A DNA stretch of 64,000 bases from Diphasiastrum complanatum (GCA_029204225.1 CM055111.1:29470340-29534339), one strand, 5' to 3'. Positions 44,543-56,889 are shown, numbered from the stretch's first letter. Program-made: numbers and translations. The notes: generated by a model from the letters alone, not told the origin.

Positions 44543-45389
44543 TGTAAAAACTCGTGGCATATCACATGCAATGATTATAAGCTGTTAAATTCACACGTGT
44601 GGACTGTCCACATGTACTTGTGATCTCCTAAGGTGTGTAGATGCACCAAGATCAAGACTAGATTGAGATTCAAGATCTATCTTTGATTCTATTGCAAAAA
44701 CACACTACTACATGCATTCAATCACTTCCAACTCTCACTCACACGTGTGGGAAGTGTCCAAAAATTATTCTAAGTAAAAAACAAGCTGCTCTCCTTTGGT
44801 AGAGAGAGAAAATCATCAAAGCTCTCGAGTAGAGAGAGAAAGCTAGAAAATCACTTGCACTCAAAATTCACTCAATCTCTAAATCAATTAGATCCAAATG
44901 AGAAGTACAATGATACTAGTAGATCCATGAGCTACCACAATGCTCAATTATGATTATTGGACCACACTTTTGTGAAAAATGCAAAAATAAACTTAGTAGA
45001 GGCCAAAAAACTTGTATATAAGATAGACACACATGTGTGGAGCCTGTTCTCACCTGTGAAATTACTAGTGTACTTTTCATGTACCATAATAATATATGTT
45101 GTACATATGATTTAATTCAAGTTCTAGTGGCTAAAATGGCCAAAAACTAGTTTTCTAGAGATATGACACATGGCACCAATCTAATGAGTGCATGAGCCAA
45201 ATATATTGAATAGGTGTCACATCCCATGTGTAGAGGACAGCTCACACTTGTGGAAATAGCTGAAGTAGGCGAGTTTTTGCTTCTAGAAGATTTCCATGAA
45301 GATCTCCATATAGTAGGAAAATAGACCAACAATCCCTCTTGAGGATCAGATTAGGATCCACTCTTGGTCCTTTTTGTACTTTTTTCACA
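44543..45389 (+). repeat. 5' LTR of copia-3 (about 847 bp)
   Basis: The right end is certain (TTTTTTCACA followed by TGGTATCAGAGCC). The left end is placed at the first TG after the copia-2 text (TGTAAAAACTCGTGG). The LTR contains repeated CACACGTGTGG palindromes (near 44592, 44740, 45026-45050), a feature also seen in other copia LTRs of this window. Confidence 0.7.
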
Positions 45390-46200
45390 TGGTATCAGAG
45401 CCTAGTACAAGAGGTTTTGTTGAAATTGATAGGGTTAATCCAAATCAAAGCCAAAATTAGCAGTTTTTTAAAAACTAGTCAAATTTTGTGTAGCGAGTTG
45501 GATTTGATAGCTATCCTCAAAAGTTTTGGTCCAGATCTTGTTGTGGGCTGTAGGAACTCTTTTCACATGTGTGAGGCCGTACAGCTCCGATTTTGACTGA
45601 GAAATTTTAAAACTTTGTAGAATTTGACTCACATACCCAATTTGAGTGATTTTTGGTGCAAAATCAAGCATTTTCTATAGTGAATCTAATCCCTTGATTA
45701 GTTCTTGGAGTAGATCAGCCAAAGAATTTAAATTGAAGCTTGAATTAGGTGCACTAATTGATCTTCTCTGATTTTTTGAGTGTATGTTGAGGTTGAAGAG
45801 AGAAATTGCTAAAAATCATAGATTAAGGAATGATTTTGCAAGTTTGAGACTAGAATCTAAATTTCCATCATTCTAGATTGGTTCATGAGTGATAGGATTG
45901 AGTCTATAAGCTTTCTAAATTGCTAGAAGACTTTAGGTTCAGATCTCTTAGAGAACCAAAAAAGAGTTTCTAGTGTTTTTCACATTCAAAAATGGCATCA
46001 ATGGGTGGTTTTTTGCTTGAAGCTAGTGAAAGACTTACATCCACTAATTATGCTACTTGGTGTGGTTGCCTAGTCGTTATAGATTTCCACAAAATCGATG
46101 AATTACGTAGTATAAAAGGTTTGATTGTTCCCCAAGAGAGAGAATAATCTCATCCTTTGCATGGTAAATGTATGTATGATGGTAAACAGACTAGAACGTA
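45390..46200 (+). mobile_element. Copia-3 leader and gag start (truncated)
   Basis: TGGTATCAGAGCC at 45390 is the primer site, followed by about 600 bp of leader. ATG 45992 begins MASMGGFLLEASERLTSTNYATW, the typical N-terminus of copia gag, and stops at TAA 46145. Coding similarity is lost by about 46200, where minus-strand sequence of another element begins. No protease or RT follows here. Confidence 0.8.
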
Positions 46201-46589
46201 TAAAATTCACAATGAATACTACAACGACATAACTGGTTATCCAAAGATATTTGGGTAAATTGACATTTAGGAACACCAATGACGAAACGATTTGGTCAAG
46301 GTCTACAATTGTAAAGATTACTTTATCTTCCAGGCTCTTCAGACATCAGGTAAACAGTCAGAACAGACAACAACTAGCAAATAGATTCATCAAGCAGAAT
46401 CACATTGGCCAAGGATTCTTCTTAATCAAACACAGAGGATTAGTTCTTATTGTAGAAAGCAAACAAATCAAAACATCAAACAATCTCAATATCTGAACAC
46501 ATAGCTCATTCAGAGTTTGAAGGAAGTTCTGCTAAAGGTTATGCTTAACAGCTTCGGCTAATTCCCTACACACATTAGTCAACATTGTT

Positions 46590-47084
46590 ACTTGTTGGTG
46601 TCGCCTGAAAATCCATGTTAGAGTAACTGAAATTCAGTATAATGTAAGAAATGTGTGTGACACAAACAGAACAGTATCACAATCAATCACTGATCATACA
46701 GAGTGTATTCGCACAAATGATAAGAAGTAATTCTATGAAAGATAGCAGAGGAAAAGAATGCTCAAGCTATAGGAACTTGCTCTTCACTCTCTATTGATAC
46801 TCAGCTCTGCATAGAAATGCGTATGTACAATGACACAAAGTGTTGTCCTTATAGGAATGTTCTTCAGCCTCAATGTCGCTTACAAATCGTCAAATGTCGA
46901 TTCTGAACTTCTATTGTGTCTCTTATAGAACGTCGTAACTTCTACTCAAAATATGAATTTACAAAGTGCATAATAGGCCTTTACATGAATTTAGGCACTA
47001 TAGCACATTTCACATATATAGAAATTGAAATTTTTTTACAATATATGACAAAACTTGGGTAATGTGAGATCATAAGACTCCACA
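46590..47084 (-). repeat. Probable 3' LTR of a minus-strand LTR element
   Basis: On the minus strand a purine tract GAGGAAGGGGATA is followed at 47084 by TGTGGAGTCTTATG, a canonical LTR start. The LTR would run toward about 46590; its end is not fixed because no second copy was found. Confidence 0.5.
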
Positions 47085-47559
47085 TATCCCCTTCCTCAGC
47101 TGTGCAGCGGCTCGCAAACAACTAGTTTATGTCCTTCTCTGTCGCTTTCGGCTGGCTGGCTCGCTGTGGAAAATGGCCTTGGCTCGAGCTTCGTTTTCTT
47201 CATTTACTTGCTCCAATGTCATTCCTTTTTTGCCAGAAAGTAATTGTTCTTCTGGTTATAGTCTTCTTGGAATGACAAGTTCGGATAACCCCCCATTCCT
47301 CGATTGCCCATTGGTGCGAGGGGGTTATCAATTACTGTATTATTAACAAGATGCGTATACCAACTATCCTTGGTCAGGATCTCAGACATCTCGGCAGAAG
47401 GGACAGTTAGTGAAAGGGCAGCATATGTATATTCGAGAAAATTTGCTTTAATGTACAGTTGTTGAACAGACAGGAGGGCATACGAAATAAGAGCAGCAAT
47501 ATTTACATGGTTGTAAGTGTAATACGGTCTAGTTATTGGATTAGTGGAGCGAAGTATAT

Positions 47560-48480
47560 TATTTCATTTTACTTCCTCCAAATAACGAGAATAGTTAGCT
47601 TCCCAATCTGTGTAGATTTCCCACATATCAGGGAATAGTAACTGATGAGTAACTCGGGAAGAAACCGATTTAGAGTTAGAGACAACTTCCTTCACATCGA
47701 AAATGTTAATTGATTCTAATTTATTCAAATACTCATCCAGAGCTAGAAAAATATTATTTTCAAATGTTCTTAGGTATTCTAAAATGTATATATACAAGGA
47801 TCCTACAACCACATGGATATAGTTAGTTTGCACATTGAACTTGTTCTGAACAATGGCAAGGACGAGGATTCCTTTTTTATGTACAGTTAGTCTAGACCAA
47901 AGAGTATTTATGTTAGAAAAAGTCCAAGGGTTTTCCCATTGTTCTTTTGTGTAGCCAAAAAGTTTAGGTAAGAAAAGGTAATCCATTCTCCATTGGAGTT
48001 CTAGACTACATAAAGGTGGAAGAAAGAATGTTAGTTCCTAATGAAATGTCTGAAATTCTGACTTAGTAGTGAGTACACAATCTTGTTTTTCTTTACAACT
48101 GCTCCACTTGGTGACGCCTGAGCTTGATATGGAATGATGCTTAACGCCTCAGGTTGGTCTTCAGCAGTTTGTACCTCTGCAGCCTTCTTGGATTCGGTCT
48201 GTGTCTCCTGATCCTTCTGGACTTGCCTGCAGATGGTATCCATTTGGATGGCCTTTTTTGACATAACCGGTGTTGGCTCATCTGTCTACGTCTCCTGATC
48301 TTGGCCTTGTGCTGGTTCTTCCGCATCAGAAATCTGCATTTGGCCTGATTGAAATTTGGCCTCACCTATCAGGAATCCCTTGTAAAACATGTCCAGACAA
48401 TCCATGGTTCTTGATCTCGGCTATCCTTCTGGTAAAGTCGATCTCCATGTCTGTCATAGTTGCATTCTTGGAAAGCAGGC
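47560..48480 (-). pseudogene. Unidentified ORF upstream of the minus-strand LTR
   Basis: Read on the minus strand, a segment with MTDMEIDFTRRIAEI leads (after a frame change) into a Gln/Glu-rich linker (AQGQDQETQTDEP, QKDQETQTESKKAAEV). It then gives an open 140-codon segment (47986-47564) of ordinary complexity, for example LFLPKLFGYTKEQW and FPDMWEIYTDWEANY. The position just before a polypurine tract and LTR, and the Gln-rich linker, parallel the downstream ORF of the gypsy element, but residues do not align convincingly. Unknown function. Confidence 0.45.
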
Positions 48481-48499
48481 TAGGATTCCTTTTAGATCA

Positions 48500-49747
48500 A
48501 ACCATAGGCATGCAGCAAAAGATCTGTTAGATGTTGTTCATACATATATATGCTAGATGCAAAGTATTTCATTACTTTTATTGACGAATTCTCCAAAAGA
48601 ACGGTTGTTTATTTCATTAAACAGAAGTCAGAGGCTTTCATCAAATTCAAACAATTCAAAGAGCGTGCTGAGAATCAAACTAGAAAATGAATCAAAGCAC
48701 TAAGATCAGATAACGGAGAAGAATACATCTCCACCGAACTCAAGGAGTATTGCCTTAACAACGGCATTGAGCAACGATACATTACCTCTTATTCGCCTCA
48801 GTCAAATGGTCTTGCTAAGAGAAAGAACAAAATCTTGGTTGAATCGGCAAAGTGCATGTTATCACATGCAACATTTTCGAAGTGCTTCTGGGCTGAAGCT
48901 CTTTCAATTGCAACCTATATTCAGAACAGATGTCCTACTAAAGGTCTCTCAAACAAAATACCATTCGAAGTTTGGATAGGTATCAAATCTTATTTATCAA
49001 ATCTACGAGTTTTTGGATGTACTGCTTTTGCACAGATACCTCCTGATCTCAGAAAAAAGCTCGACTTCTAGAGTATCAAATGTGTTTTCATCAGCTACAC
49101 TACTTCAGATCAAGCCTACAAGTTGTTCGATCCCATCGAGTCGAAGATGTTCACTAGCCGAGATGTCATCTTCATCGAAGATCTGTTTCAAGACCTCAAG
49201 GAAAAAGGTAGTCCCCATGTAGCCGACCTTTCAGATTCACCTGACACATTGAACTTTCCAGTTGCTCAATCGACTATTCTCATTGAAGGTCCAAGCTCTT
49301 CTACTTTTGATGACCAACAAATCAACGATGGATCAAAAGATGATGATGTTGCAGATCAGCAACTATAGTATGATGAAAATGATCAACTTACTCTATTACC
49401 CAGAAGATCATCAAGGACTAGCAGACCACTTAAGAGGTATATCGACATGTTTCTATCTTGTTCGAGAATTGATGACTGTTCAAGAGGCACTCAGTTAGCC
49501 TGATTCTGATCTCTAGAAAGAAGCTATGGATAAAGAGTATTCATCTCTTATCAAGAATCAGACGTGGACAATTGTCGAATTATCTACTAGCAGAAACGTA
49601 GTTGATTGCAAATGGATTTTTAAAGTCAAGTACAATGCAGATGGAAGCATCAACAAGAAGGCTCTTATCAAAGTCCTGAAATATCTTCGAGATACTATGG
49701 ACTAAGTTTGAAGGTCAAGGCATTCAAGGATTCGGATTAAGAGGGAG
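48500..49747 (+). mobile_element. Copia fragment: integrase to RT N-terminus, joined to its 3' end
   Basis: Integrase core FITFIDEFSKRTVVYFI, then ALRSDNGEEYIS and SPQSNGLAKRKN, where the catalytic Glu has become Lys. It continues through ALSIATYIQNRCPTK, FGCTAFAQIP and CVFISYTTSDQAYKLFDP to RT start signatures (CKWIFKVKYNADGS near 49605-49645). Most of RT and RNase H is deleted: text jumps at about 49665 to a short 3' tail ending in AAGAGGGAG, the polypurine tract before the LTR at 49748. Confidence 0.88.
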
Positions 49748-50890
49748 TGTTGGATTATTCTCCTTCTTATTACTTGACTAATTGGTTTAAATTTTCATCC
49801 ATTGTTTATCCAGTTCTGCGGATTTTCGTGTGTTTTTATATAGTCTGCAAAATTAGAAGTGTTTTTACACAGTCTGCAAAAATACACGGAGTTTGAAACA
49901 ATGTCACATTTTTTGCCTGTCAGGAATTTCTTGTAAAAAGCAGTGTCACCTTTTTTGTATTTTTCGCCTGATAGGAATCACGAGTAAAACTGTAGAGTCA
50001 CATTTTTTGCTTTTTTCAAAGTGCCACAAATGTTAAGAAAATGACTCTGGAAAAGTGTGGGACAACCCTAAATCGGATTTAAGCCCACCTTCAGATTTTT
50101 TGCATTTTTCGCAAAATCCCAATACTTCGCCTTTTTTGTGACAATGTCGCATGTGGCTGTTTTGGTTCATTTCTGCAGAAGTGATAGTCTAGTTCATTTA
50201 TGCATATAGATGATTACGACCAATTTTTATCGCTTATCAATAATCAATGACAAGGAACCGGATGAATGCCAGCGGAGATCAGCCAACTGGCAATCGCATT
50301 TGATGACCTAATTGCTTAGTATATATAGTTGTTCATAATCATACATTTTCAAGTGATCAAGAAGATTGTTAATTGTGAAAGGGCTGAGTGTTATTACACG
50401 ACGCTTCTTGCGCTCTTATCAAGCAGATCATTTACAATCAGAAAGTATTGTAGTTAGCTCTCTATCAAGCTTTAAAGCTTGAACTCTCTTGAGCATTCTA
50501 GCTCAGTCTTTTAAAGATTTATTTTAGAGTTGCTATTGCGCTATTGCTTATTAGAAGAGCTGCTTATTATCAGACTTATTCTCAGTTACTCAGAGACAGC
50601 TTAGAGTGCGCGGTTTCTATCCGCTATTGTCTTGCACTCATTAGCATCTGATTTTGTTTTTCTGAATCAATACAATCTTCTTATTGCGTTCTGTATATGT
50701 CAGAATGCATGCATCTTTGTATTGCTTTTGTAACTGATAGAAATTGTATGAGAACTCAATACTTTATGTTTGGCTACGTATCATAAGTATCTAGCAATTT
50801 CAAAGTTAGTTGCAAAGATTGAACGTGATTATCATCACTACTGCTTTGTTCAATTTTTGATAGGCATGCATAAGAAGTAGGAGTTTCCAC
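49748..50890 (+). repeat. 3' LTR of the copia fragment (right end approximate)
   Basis: Starts TGTTGGATTATTCTCCTTCT right after the purine tract. It carries tandem units built on GTCACATTTTTTGCCTGTC (49895-50020). A minus-strand relative is at 19820-20519. No second LTR or TSD fixes the right end; sequence character changes near 50890. Confidence 0.7.
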
Positions 50891-51239
50891 TGCAATTATT
50901 CCATCCTATTTTTGACACACACATGGGAACAGAATCTACACGTGTGGGATCAAGTTATGTACAAATTAACATAGATCAAAAGCTAGAATTTGACAATTTC
51001 AACATGCCCTTGGATATCAATACAATTGATGCTAAACATAAATAATAGAAAAGTACATGTAGGAAAAAGACACCACCAACATACAAAACCATGTGTGTCA
51101 TACCATTTCATCATGATATGCAAATCAAAAATCCAATCCAAAAGTGGACTTTTTAGAATTGAACTATGAATCAAATTGTGTTCATGGGTAGAGATATGAT
51201 AACGAAAAAACAATACAAAATGATTTTGTGATTGCAAAT
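50891..51239. other. Intergenic or decayed LTR sequence
   Basis: Contains CTACACGTGTGGGATC near 50938, a CACGTGTG palindrome like those in copia LTRs here. No gene. Confidence 0.4.
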
Positions 51240-51910
51240 CTTGATATGATTATAATTGTTGGTGATGATGTTGGTGGATCATGCAATTATCAAATAGTTC
51301 CATGAAATGTTGGGTGGCTGGTGACATGGCAGATGTGTGTGGGGGTGAGACGACAAGCGCTTCTATGACTTGGACTGTGGATCCGATTGTCACAGAAGAA
51401 ACTTGTGAGGAATCTGTGGCAAGGGTGGTTGCAGAGGATGGGGGGTTGGGAAGTTCAAAGCGGCTTGCGACAGGTTGTGATTGTGCAGTTGGCGGTGGTG
51501 GCTGAGTTAGACAACGAGACCCAAGAGGCAAGTGAGGTGAAACAATCTTCACCTACAACTCTGTGAGGTGGGTGATTGGTGGGAGAATTCAGTTGGTGCT
51601 ATCTCATAAACGACTAACACGGAATCAGCACAAAATTTGTGACCTTTATTTTTCAAATATGAGATGGCTAAGATGGAGAGAAGATAGCCAACAACAAACT
51701 GCTTCTTAGTGTTATTCTTTATGACACTCTTCAGTTTCCCAGAAATCGTATGCTAGTCATAAGGTTGGACCATCCCTTTGTCTAACTTGTAGTTAGACTC
51801 AACCAAATGGTGGAGGATCTGTGAGGAGATCCTCGACTTCCATAGATTTCCAACCAATATGAAGTTATTCAGGAGGTGTGCAGTGTCTGAAATGGTGAAC
51901 TCTTGCAACC
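51240..51910 (-). pseudogene. Third copy of the downstream-ORF family, minus strand
   Basis: On the minus strand the segment ISDTAHLLNNFILVGNLWKS, SSQILHHLVESNYKL, then (after frame changes) GKLKSVIKNNTKKQF and YLKNKGHKFCADSVL matches the gypsy ORF (AAAQLLNHFLMVGNLRKD, ILHRIVESHIKL, GELKRAIKADTRQQF, HLENRIHGFHLDSVF). Only the N-terminal third is preserved. It shows that the stop at 41207 in the gypsy copy replaced a Gln codon, since this copy reads SSQILHH. Confidence 0.75.
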
Positions 51911-52549
51911 TTGATGAACATATCCTGAAGGACGAACATATCCCAAAGGTCGAATACATCCTGAAAGCCAAACATATCCTGAAGGGCAAAGACAAACCAA
52001 AGACAAACAAGTCAAGCTAGTAGTCGGGAACTCGACGAGCATGAAGTATTGTACTACCATGCTCAGCCACCAAAGGCAACATTATTAGAGGGTAGCTAAC
52101 CAGTAGATTAGCATTAAACCTATCTTATAAACCATTGCTAAGTAATCTTGTAATTTTACCAAATGGGATAAGTAATGATACAATGAATGAAACAATAGAT
52201 GAGAGAGAGAGAGAGAGAAGTAGAGAGCAGTGCTAGCACACTGTTAGCATTATTAGCTATGCATGAAAGTCTGCCAACAAGCAGAACATAGTGCATGACA
52301 TGGATCGACTCACTCAAAAACTAAAAGAAAAATACGAATGCTCTCTTCTATTCCATCTCTCATCATTCGTGTCATTTTGTCTGATCAAATGTTTTGATGT
52401 CTGTGATTTGTAGTCATTTGTCTTAGGATCCTGTAAAATTCTGCAAGCTAGCCAAAGAGGCAGCACACAAGGGAGCAGCCAGAAGAGTTGTTCCCAAACA
52501 TACAAATTAGAAATGAAAACGGTCGCCCCACACAGAAGAAAATCTACAT
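51911..52549. other. Decayed sequence, probably including the LTR of the next copia
   Basis: Tandem GAACATATCCTGAAGG-like units near 51923-51985 and a GA microsatellite at about 52199-52221. The right end (CTACA at 52545-52549) followed by a primer site implies a copia LTR end, but its start was not found. Confidence 0.45.
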
Positions 52550-53125
52550 GGTATCATAGCAGATTCTTTAAGACAACACAATATAGCTAGAACGATCCAG
52601 ACAAGAATAACAATCAATCTTGATGCCATGAACTATTGAATATGGAAGTTCAAAATCAAAATGCTTCTGAAGGGTGAAGGAATCTGGTTAGTGACCGAAC
52701 TCACAGAAGAACAGCCTCCAGAGAAAGACCCGAAGAGAGCTGAATGGATCAAAAAGGATGAGTTCACAATAGCAATCATCATTTCATCCATAAACGAAGA
52801 AATACTCATGCAGATTGAAGACTATGTGAGCAGCCATGAGGCATGGAAAAGACTAAAACAGAAGTTTGAAGTGAGGACTACCGCTTCGGTGATGCACCTT
52901 CATAATCAGTTGCAATGTTTGTGATGGGACGGCAACCAGTTGGATTAGCATGTTGAGAGGATCAGAATGATATTTGCTCACCTTGCTGCATCTGGACAGG
53001 AGCACTAGGTCCCAGCACCACAGTAGCTGATGTACTTCATGAAAACTCTACCTACGTCCTATCAGCCGCTGAGGATGCTCATTCTGAGCTTATCAGACAT
53101 GACATTCGAGCAAGTTGTCAGTCTT
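52550..53125 (+). mobile_element. Copia primer site and gag fragment
   Basis: TGGTATCATAGC at 52550 is a one-base variant of the copia primer site. From about 52622 a gag reads NLDAMNY-stop-IWKFKIKMLLKGEGIW, then open codons to 52923 (SSHEAWKRLKQKFE) and on through stops to QPLRMLILSLSDMTFEQVV. The element is cut at about 53125 by the minus-strand gypsy. Confidence 0.85.
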
Positions 53126-53126
53126 A

Positions 53127-53447
53127 TCATTGATGAGAGACGATAGGACCAACATAATCGAGTCCCCATTTTTCAAATGGTACTTGTGCAAAAACTGGAC
53201 GTAAAGGCTCATAATTCTGTTTCGTAGGACGACATGCACGTTGACATACATCATAGGACTGAATATACTTTTCAGTATCTTCATGAAGTGTAGGCCACCA
53301 ACATCCTGATTGCAAAAAAAATTCAATAGTGATATCAGATGAAAAATGTCCTCCTCCCATTCCATCATGTGAAAACATAATTAGATCGAGTACTTCATGT
53401 GGTAAAACACATCTTCTAAGAATATCATAAACTCCACAGCGATACAA
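53127..53447 (-). pseudogene. Gypsy integrase zinc-finger segment
   Basis: Open 106-codon segment with the HHCC finger (HDGMGGGHFS ... CQSYDVCQRA-type) and the first core Asp (KWGLDYVGPI). It closely resembles the segment at 38760-39060. The element is truncated immediately after, at about 53127. Confidence 0.88.
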
Positions 53448-54807
53448 TTAACCTGCAACCGATTGACAAGGTTGTGCTATTAAAATCAATCGCCTTTGTT
53501 GAACTTTGGACAAGGACTCATTAGGTTGGCCCATCATGACATATTCAAGCATGTCATCTGCCCAATCAGGTTTTGCTTCAACATAAAATAATGCCATCCG
53601 GTAGTTCATCATCAACTTCATTATTAATTGGCATTGTTTGTATTCTAGAAATGTGATCAGCAAGATAATGATGTTTGGCTTTCTTTTTTGTCATCGGTCC
53701 TATAGACTAGTCTTCCTTCATGATAACTGCTTTTGGCGATTTCATTGGCGGATCATCAGGAATATTTCAAACTCCAAACCTTGCAGGATCCATATGGCTT
53801 ATGGTGCTTCCAGTAAGTCCATTACTACAAAAGTAATGGCAAACTAGATACCGGCAATTTTAATCGATAAGCCTTCTATCATGCCTTTAGGTCTGATCGG
53901 CCAATTTAATTACAAAAGTTACAAGTTTCATCTTTGTAAGTCCCCATTTGGCACATAACTTTGTACACATAAGATTGACTCCTAAATCTCCATCTATCAT
54001 GGCTGCCTGGTGATCAAACTGTTTATGTTGAATCAGCAAGGTGATGTTTCGATGTTTGCTCTCCCAATTGGCCCCTACCTTGAGTACATTGTTTGATTTT
54101 TCAAATATGGCACAATATAGTGGTTTCCACTATACTTTTGGTTTTGACTTGGTGAATCTCTCAACTAATACTTCTTTGGCTTGAGGCACAAAATTTAAGA
54201 ATTCTCCCACTGTAATATCCATCTTACTAAAGAGAATATTCACGATCAGCTCTGTATTCGGCACCTCTGATTCTGTTATCTTGAATAGTTCTTCACGATG
54301 ATGAAATTGAGTATTGACATCACTTGATTGATGTGATCTACACAAAGGATCTAGTAAATTTGTTGGTGAAACAGGATAGAATGAAGTTCCACTGCAGCTT
54401 TGGCATTTTCCAATTCTTCTTCTTGTAAATCTTTGATATTGGCATTTTCCAAGGCTTCTTCATATTGCGGTATTTCTTCTTCTCAGAGTTGAAATTTGGA
54501 TAGACCCTTGATGTGATAGGTAGATCAATAACTGGTACATATTCTGCAAGTGTTGGTTCAACAACAACTTCTTTCTATTTTTGAGCTCTTGTGACAACCA
54601 TAACTAGTGCAGATGGTTCAATGGCTTTTCTTGGTATATAGAACTAGTTGCTTGCCTTGGTTTGATCATAATCATATTCAATGGAGCAGTTACAAATGGT
54701 GGTTTTGGTCTAGTTAGACAATCTTTGTAGCAAATGTCCATATCCGCATTCTCGACAATTAAATTTGCCTTTATTTGGACATTCTGCAATTCTGTGATTT
54801 TCTCCAC
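53130..54807 (-). mobile_element. Gypsy element, minus strand, RT/RNase H deleted (first part)
   Basis: Read from 54807 down, it has the end of gag with zinc-knuckle text (CGENHRIAEC, CRECGYGH), VVTRAQK, the protease region (badly frameshifted), ARFGV and NIPDDPPMKSPKAVIMKED. It then passes straight into HYLADHISRI of the RNase H/integrase linker and the integrase zinc finger (HDGMGGGHFS, CDVCQRACRPTKQNYEPL) and LDYVGPI. The same family as the 10.7-kb element, but RT and most of RNase H are absent at a junction near 53664-53681. Confidence 0.88.
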
Positions 54808-54812
54808 ATCCA

Positions 54813-55416
54813 TGTGAAAATTGTCAACATTTCCTAGCTAGTTTGAGGCCTAAATTGGCAATTTTTGTACATAGTTTTGGATCTAACCTTTCACACACGT
54901 GAAAGAGGCCTAGATACTTTTATTTTAGTATATATTTCATATTGAAGAAGTCTCAAAGTTCAGGAGGCTTCGAAATTACACCAAAATCATGTTATTTGGA
55001 CATATAGGCCAAAATTGGCTATTTTAGGCTACTGGTGCCCTAAAGTTGGGTCCTAAGTTCTAGAGAGAGGAGAAAGAGTCATCTCTCTCACCTATATTAG
55101 GCTGAAATTCATGGAGAATAGGTTGGAGAAACTTATTGTATTGTTGAGAGAGATCAATAGATCATTGTCACAGTTTCTTCCTCCATTGAGAGCATTTCTT
55201 TTTGTATTGTCTTCAAGCTTTTGTATGCTGTTGCTTTTGGCTTCCATCAGTACCCTTTATTAGCTTCTTTTGTCTCTTGAATGTTTTGTCAAGTTCATGT
55301 GTATCAAAGGTAGCATTAGGATGCTTTGCCATTTCTAGCTTTTGTAGCTTGTTGTGCAAAGATCTTAGCCAAGTATCTTGGGAGTTTGGTTCTATTCAAG
55401 ATCCACTTTTTTCACT
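54813..55416 (+). repeat. 5' LTR of the copia derivative (604 bp)
   Basis: Starts TGTGAAAATTGTCAAC; ends TTCACT where the 3' LTR has TTCACA, so the terminal A has mutated. TGGTATCAGAGC follows at 55417. Confidence 0.9.
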
Positions 55417-55715
55417 TGGTATCAGAGCTAGTTGGCTACTATTTTTAGTAAGGTTTCCACTTATGGTGATATTTGGATGTTTGATCAAGTTCTAGCATGA
55501 TTATGCATTGCATTATTGATCAAATCTTACTAACCTTTGTTTGTTGAGTTGAACTTGTGGATAAAAAGCATATTTCAGGTATATTGAAGATCAGAGGCTA
55601 AGAAAAGCTATTTTGAATCAGATCATAACACCTATTCATTTGTTGATTGTGAGGCTTGTGCATATTCAATACTAACAATGTTCTGTTCAATGTATTATTG
55701 ACAATCTCCACTTCT

Positions 55716-55785
55716 GTGGATGAACACTCTCCTTTGTGGATGAACACTCTCCTTAAGTGGATGAACCTTCTCCTTAAGTGGATGA
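55716..55785. repeat. Short minisatellite in the leader of the copia derivative
   Basis: Three and a half units of about 21 bp built on GTGGATGAACACTCTCCTT. It lies in untranslated leader. Confidence 0.75.
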
Positions 55786-56567
55786 CAAATAATCTTTGAG
55801 TGATTATGTATTTTTCCAAAAGGCTAAGCAAAGCTCCCACTTGGATGAAAGATTCCCTTTTGGGTGAACAAATTGTCAGCAATCTTTTTTTGCATAAATT
55901 TTGGTGTACTTTGTTGAGTATGTAAGTAACTCTCCTTATGTAATTTGATTGGAGAATTTTCTGAAACGTTTTAACCATTATGCAAATGTGTTTTCAGGTT
56001 CTTATCAGGTTGAGGAGCATTCTCATGTGAAGTGATCTTAGATCTACATCTAAACATCAAGATTTGACCAGCTAGTCTTGTGATTCACTAAGTGTGCTCT
56101 TTCATTCACCTCTAAAGCTTGTATTTATCACTTGCTGGAGCTTATAAACTTTTAGAAGTGTGGTTTACATGTGGTTTTACAGGTTGAATCAATAACTTAG
56201 TGTGTTTATCATATGTTGATTAAGTTTGTTCAATTCTAGGTATTCTTGGCAGCCTAGTCTTGTGTATTTTCTAAGAATGCAAGTAACTCTTCACACCAAA
56301 ACTTGATTTGGTCACTTGCTGAAAAGGTAGAGAGCTTAAGCAAGAGTGTGTTCAGGTTGGTTTGAGTTTGTAATTCATTCTTAGTGTGTGCAAAGTGTTG
56401 CATGTGTGTCAATCTTCTTTTCTATGCTTGGAAACCAGCTGGGTTCAAGATAAAAGTGTTTTAGGGTTCTAGATCTTCTGAGATATCCTTATCCATCATT
56501 TGTTGAGAGAAAAGTGAGTGCTAGGTGCATTAGGAAAAAGCCTAAAAGTTGAAGGATCATTATATTC

Positions 56568-56850
56568 ATGGCTTCCAATTGTGGGATCATGTTAGAAACT
56601 AATGATAGGTTGAGTTCATCAAACTACTCTACTTGGAAAGTGAGGATGGAGTCCTTACTTGAGTAGAATGAACTCATGGACATAGTTGCAGGAACTGAAG
56701 AGAGACCACCCACAGCTCAAGAGCAACAAAGGTTTGATAAGAAGGCTAAAAGGGCTCTTCATATCATTAAAATAAATGTTACCAATGAGCTTTTCAAGGA
56801 AGTTGGTAAAAGTAAAGTGCAAGTGAGGCATGGAATACCTTGAAGAAGCT
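56568..56850 (+). pseudogene. Copia gag N-terminus, truncated
   Basis: MASNCGIMLETNDRLSSSNYSTWKVRMESLLE is the standard gag start, then a TAG (GAG TAG AAT) and further in-frame text (ALHIIKINVTNELFKEVG) closely resembling residues 60-80 of the intact copia-1 polyprotein. A frame change and loss of similarity follow at about 56850. Confidence 0.85.
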
Positions 56851-56889
56851 CTTTGAATTGCCAAATTCAATGAAACTAGTTCCATAGTT

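Noticed and set aside
44760-44830. Repeated AGAGAGAGAAA and CACACGTGTGG motifs as a CRISPR-like or satellite array
   Set aside because: Spacing is irregular and they lie in a copia LTR; they are ordinary LTR sequence of a plant genome.
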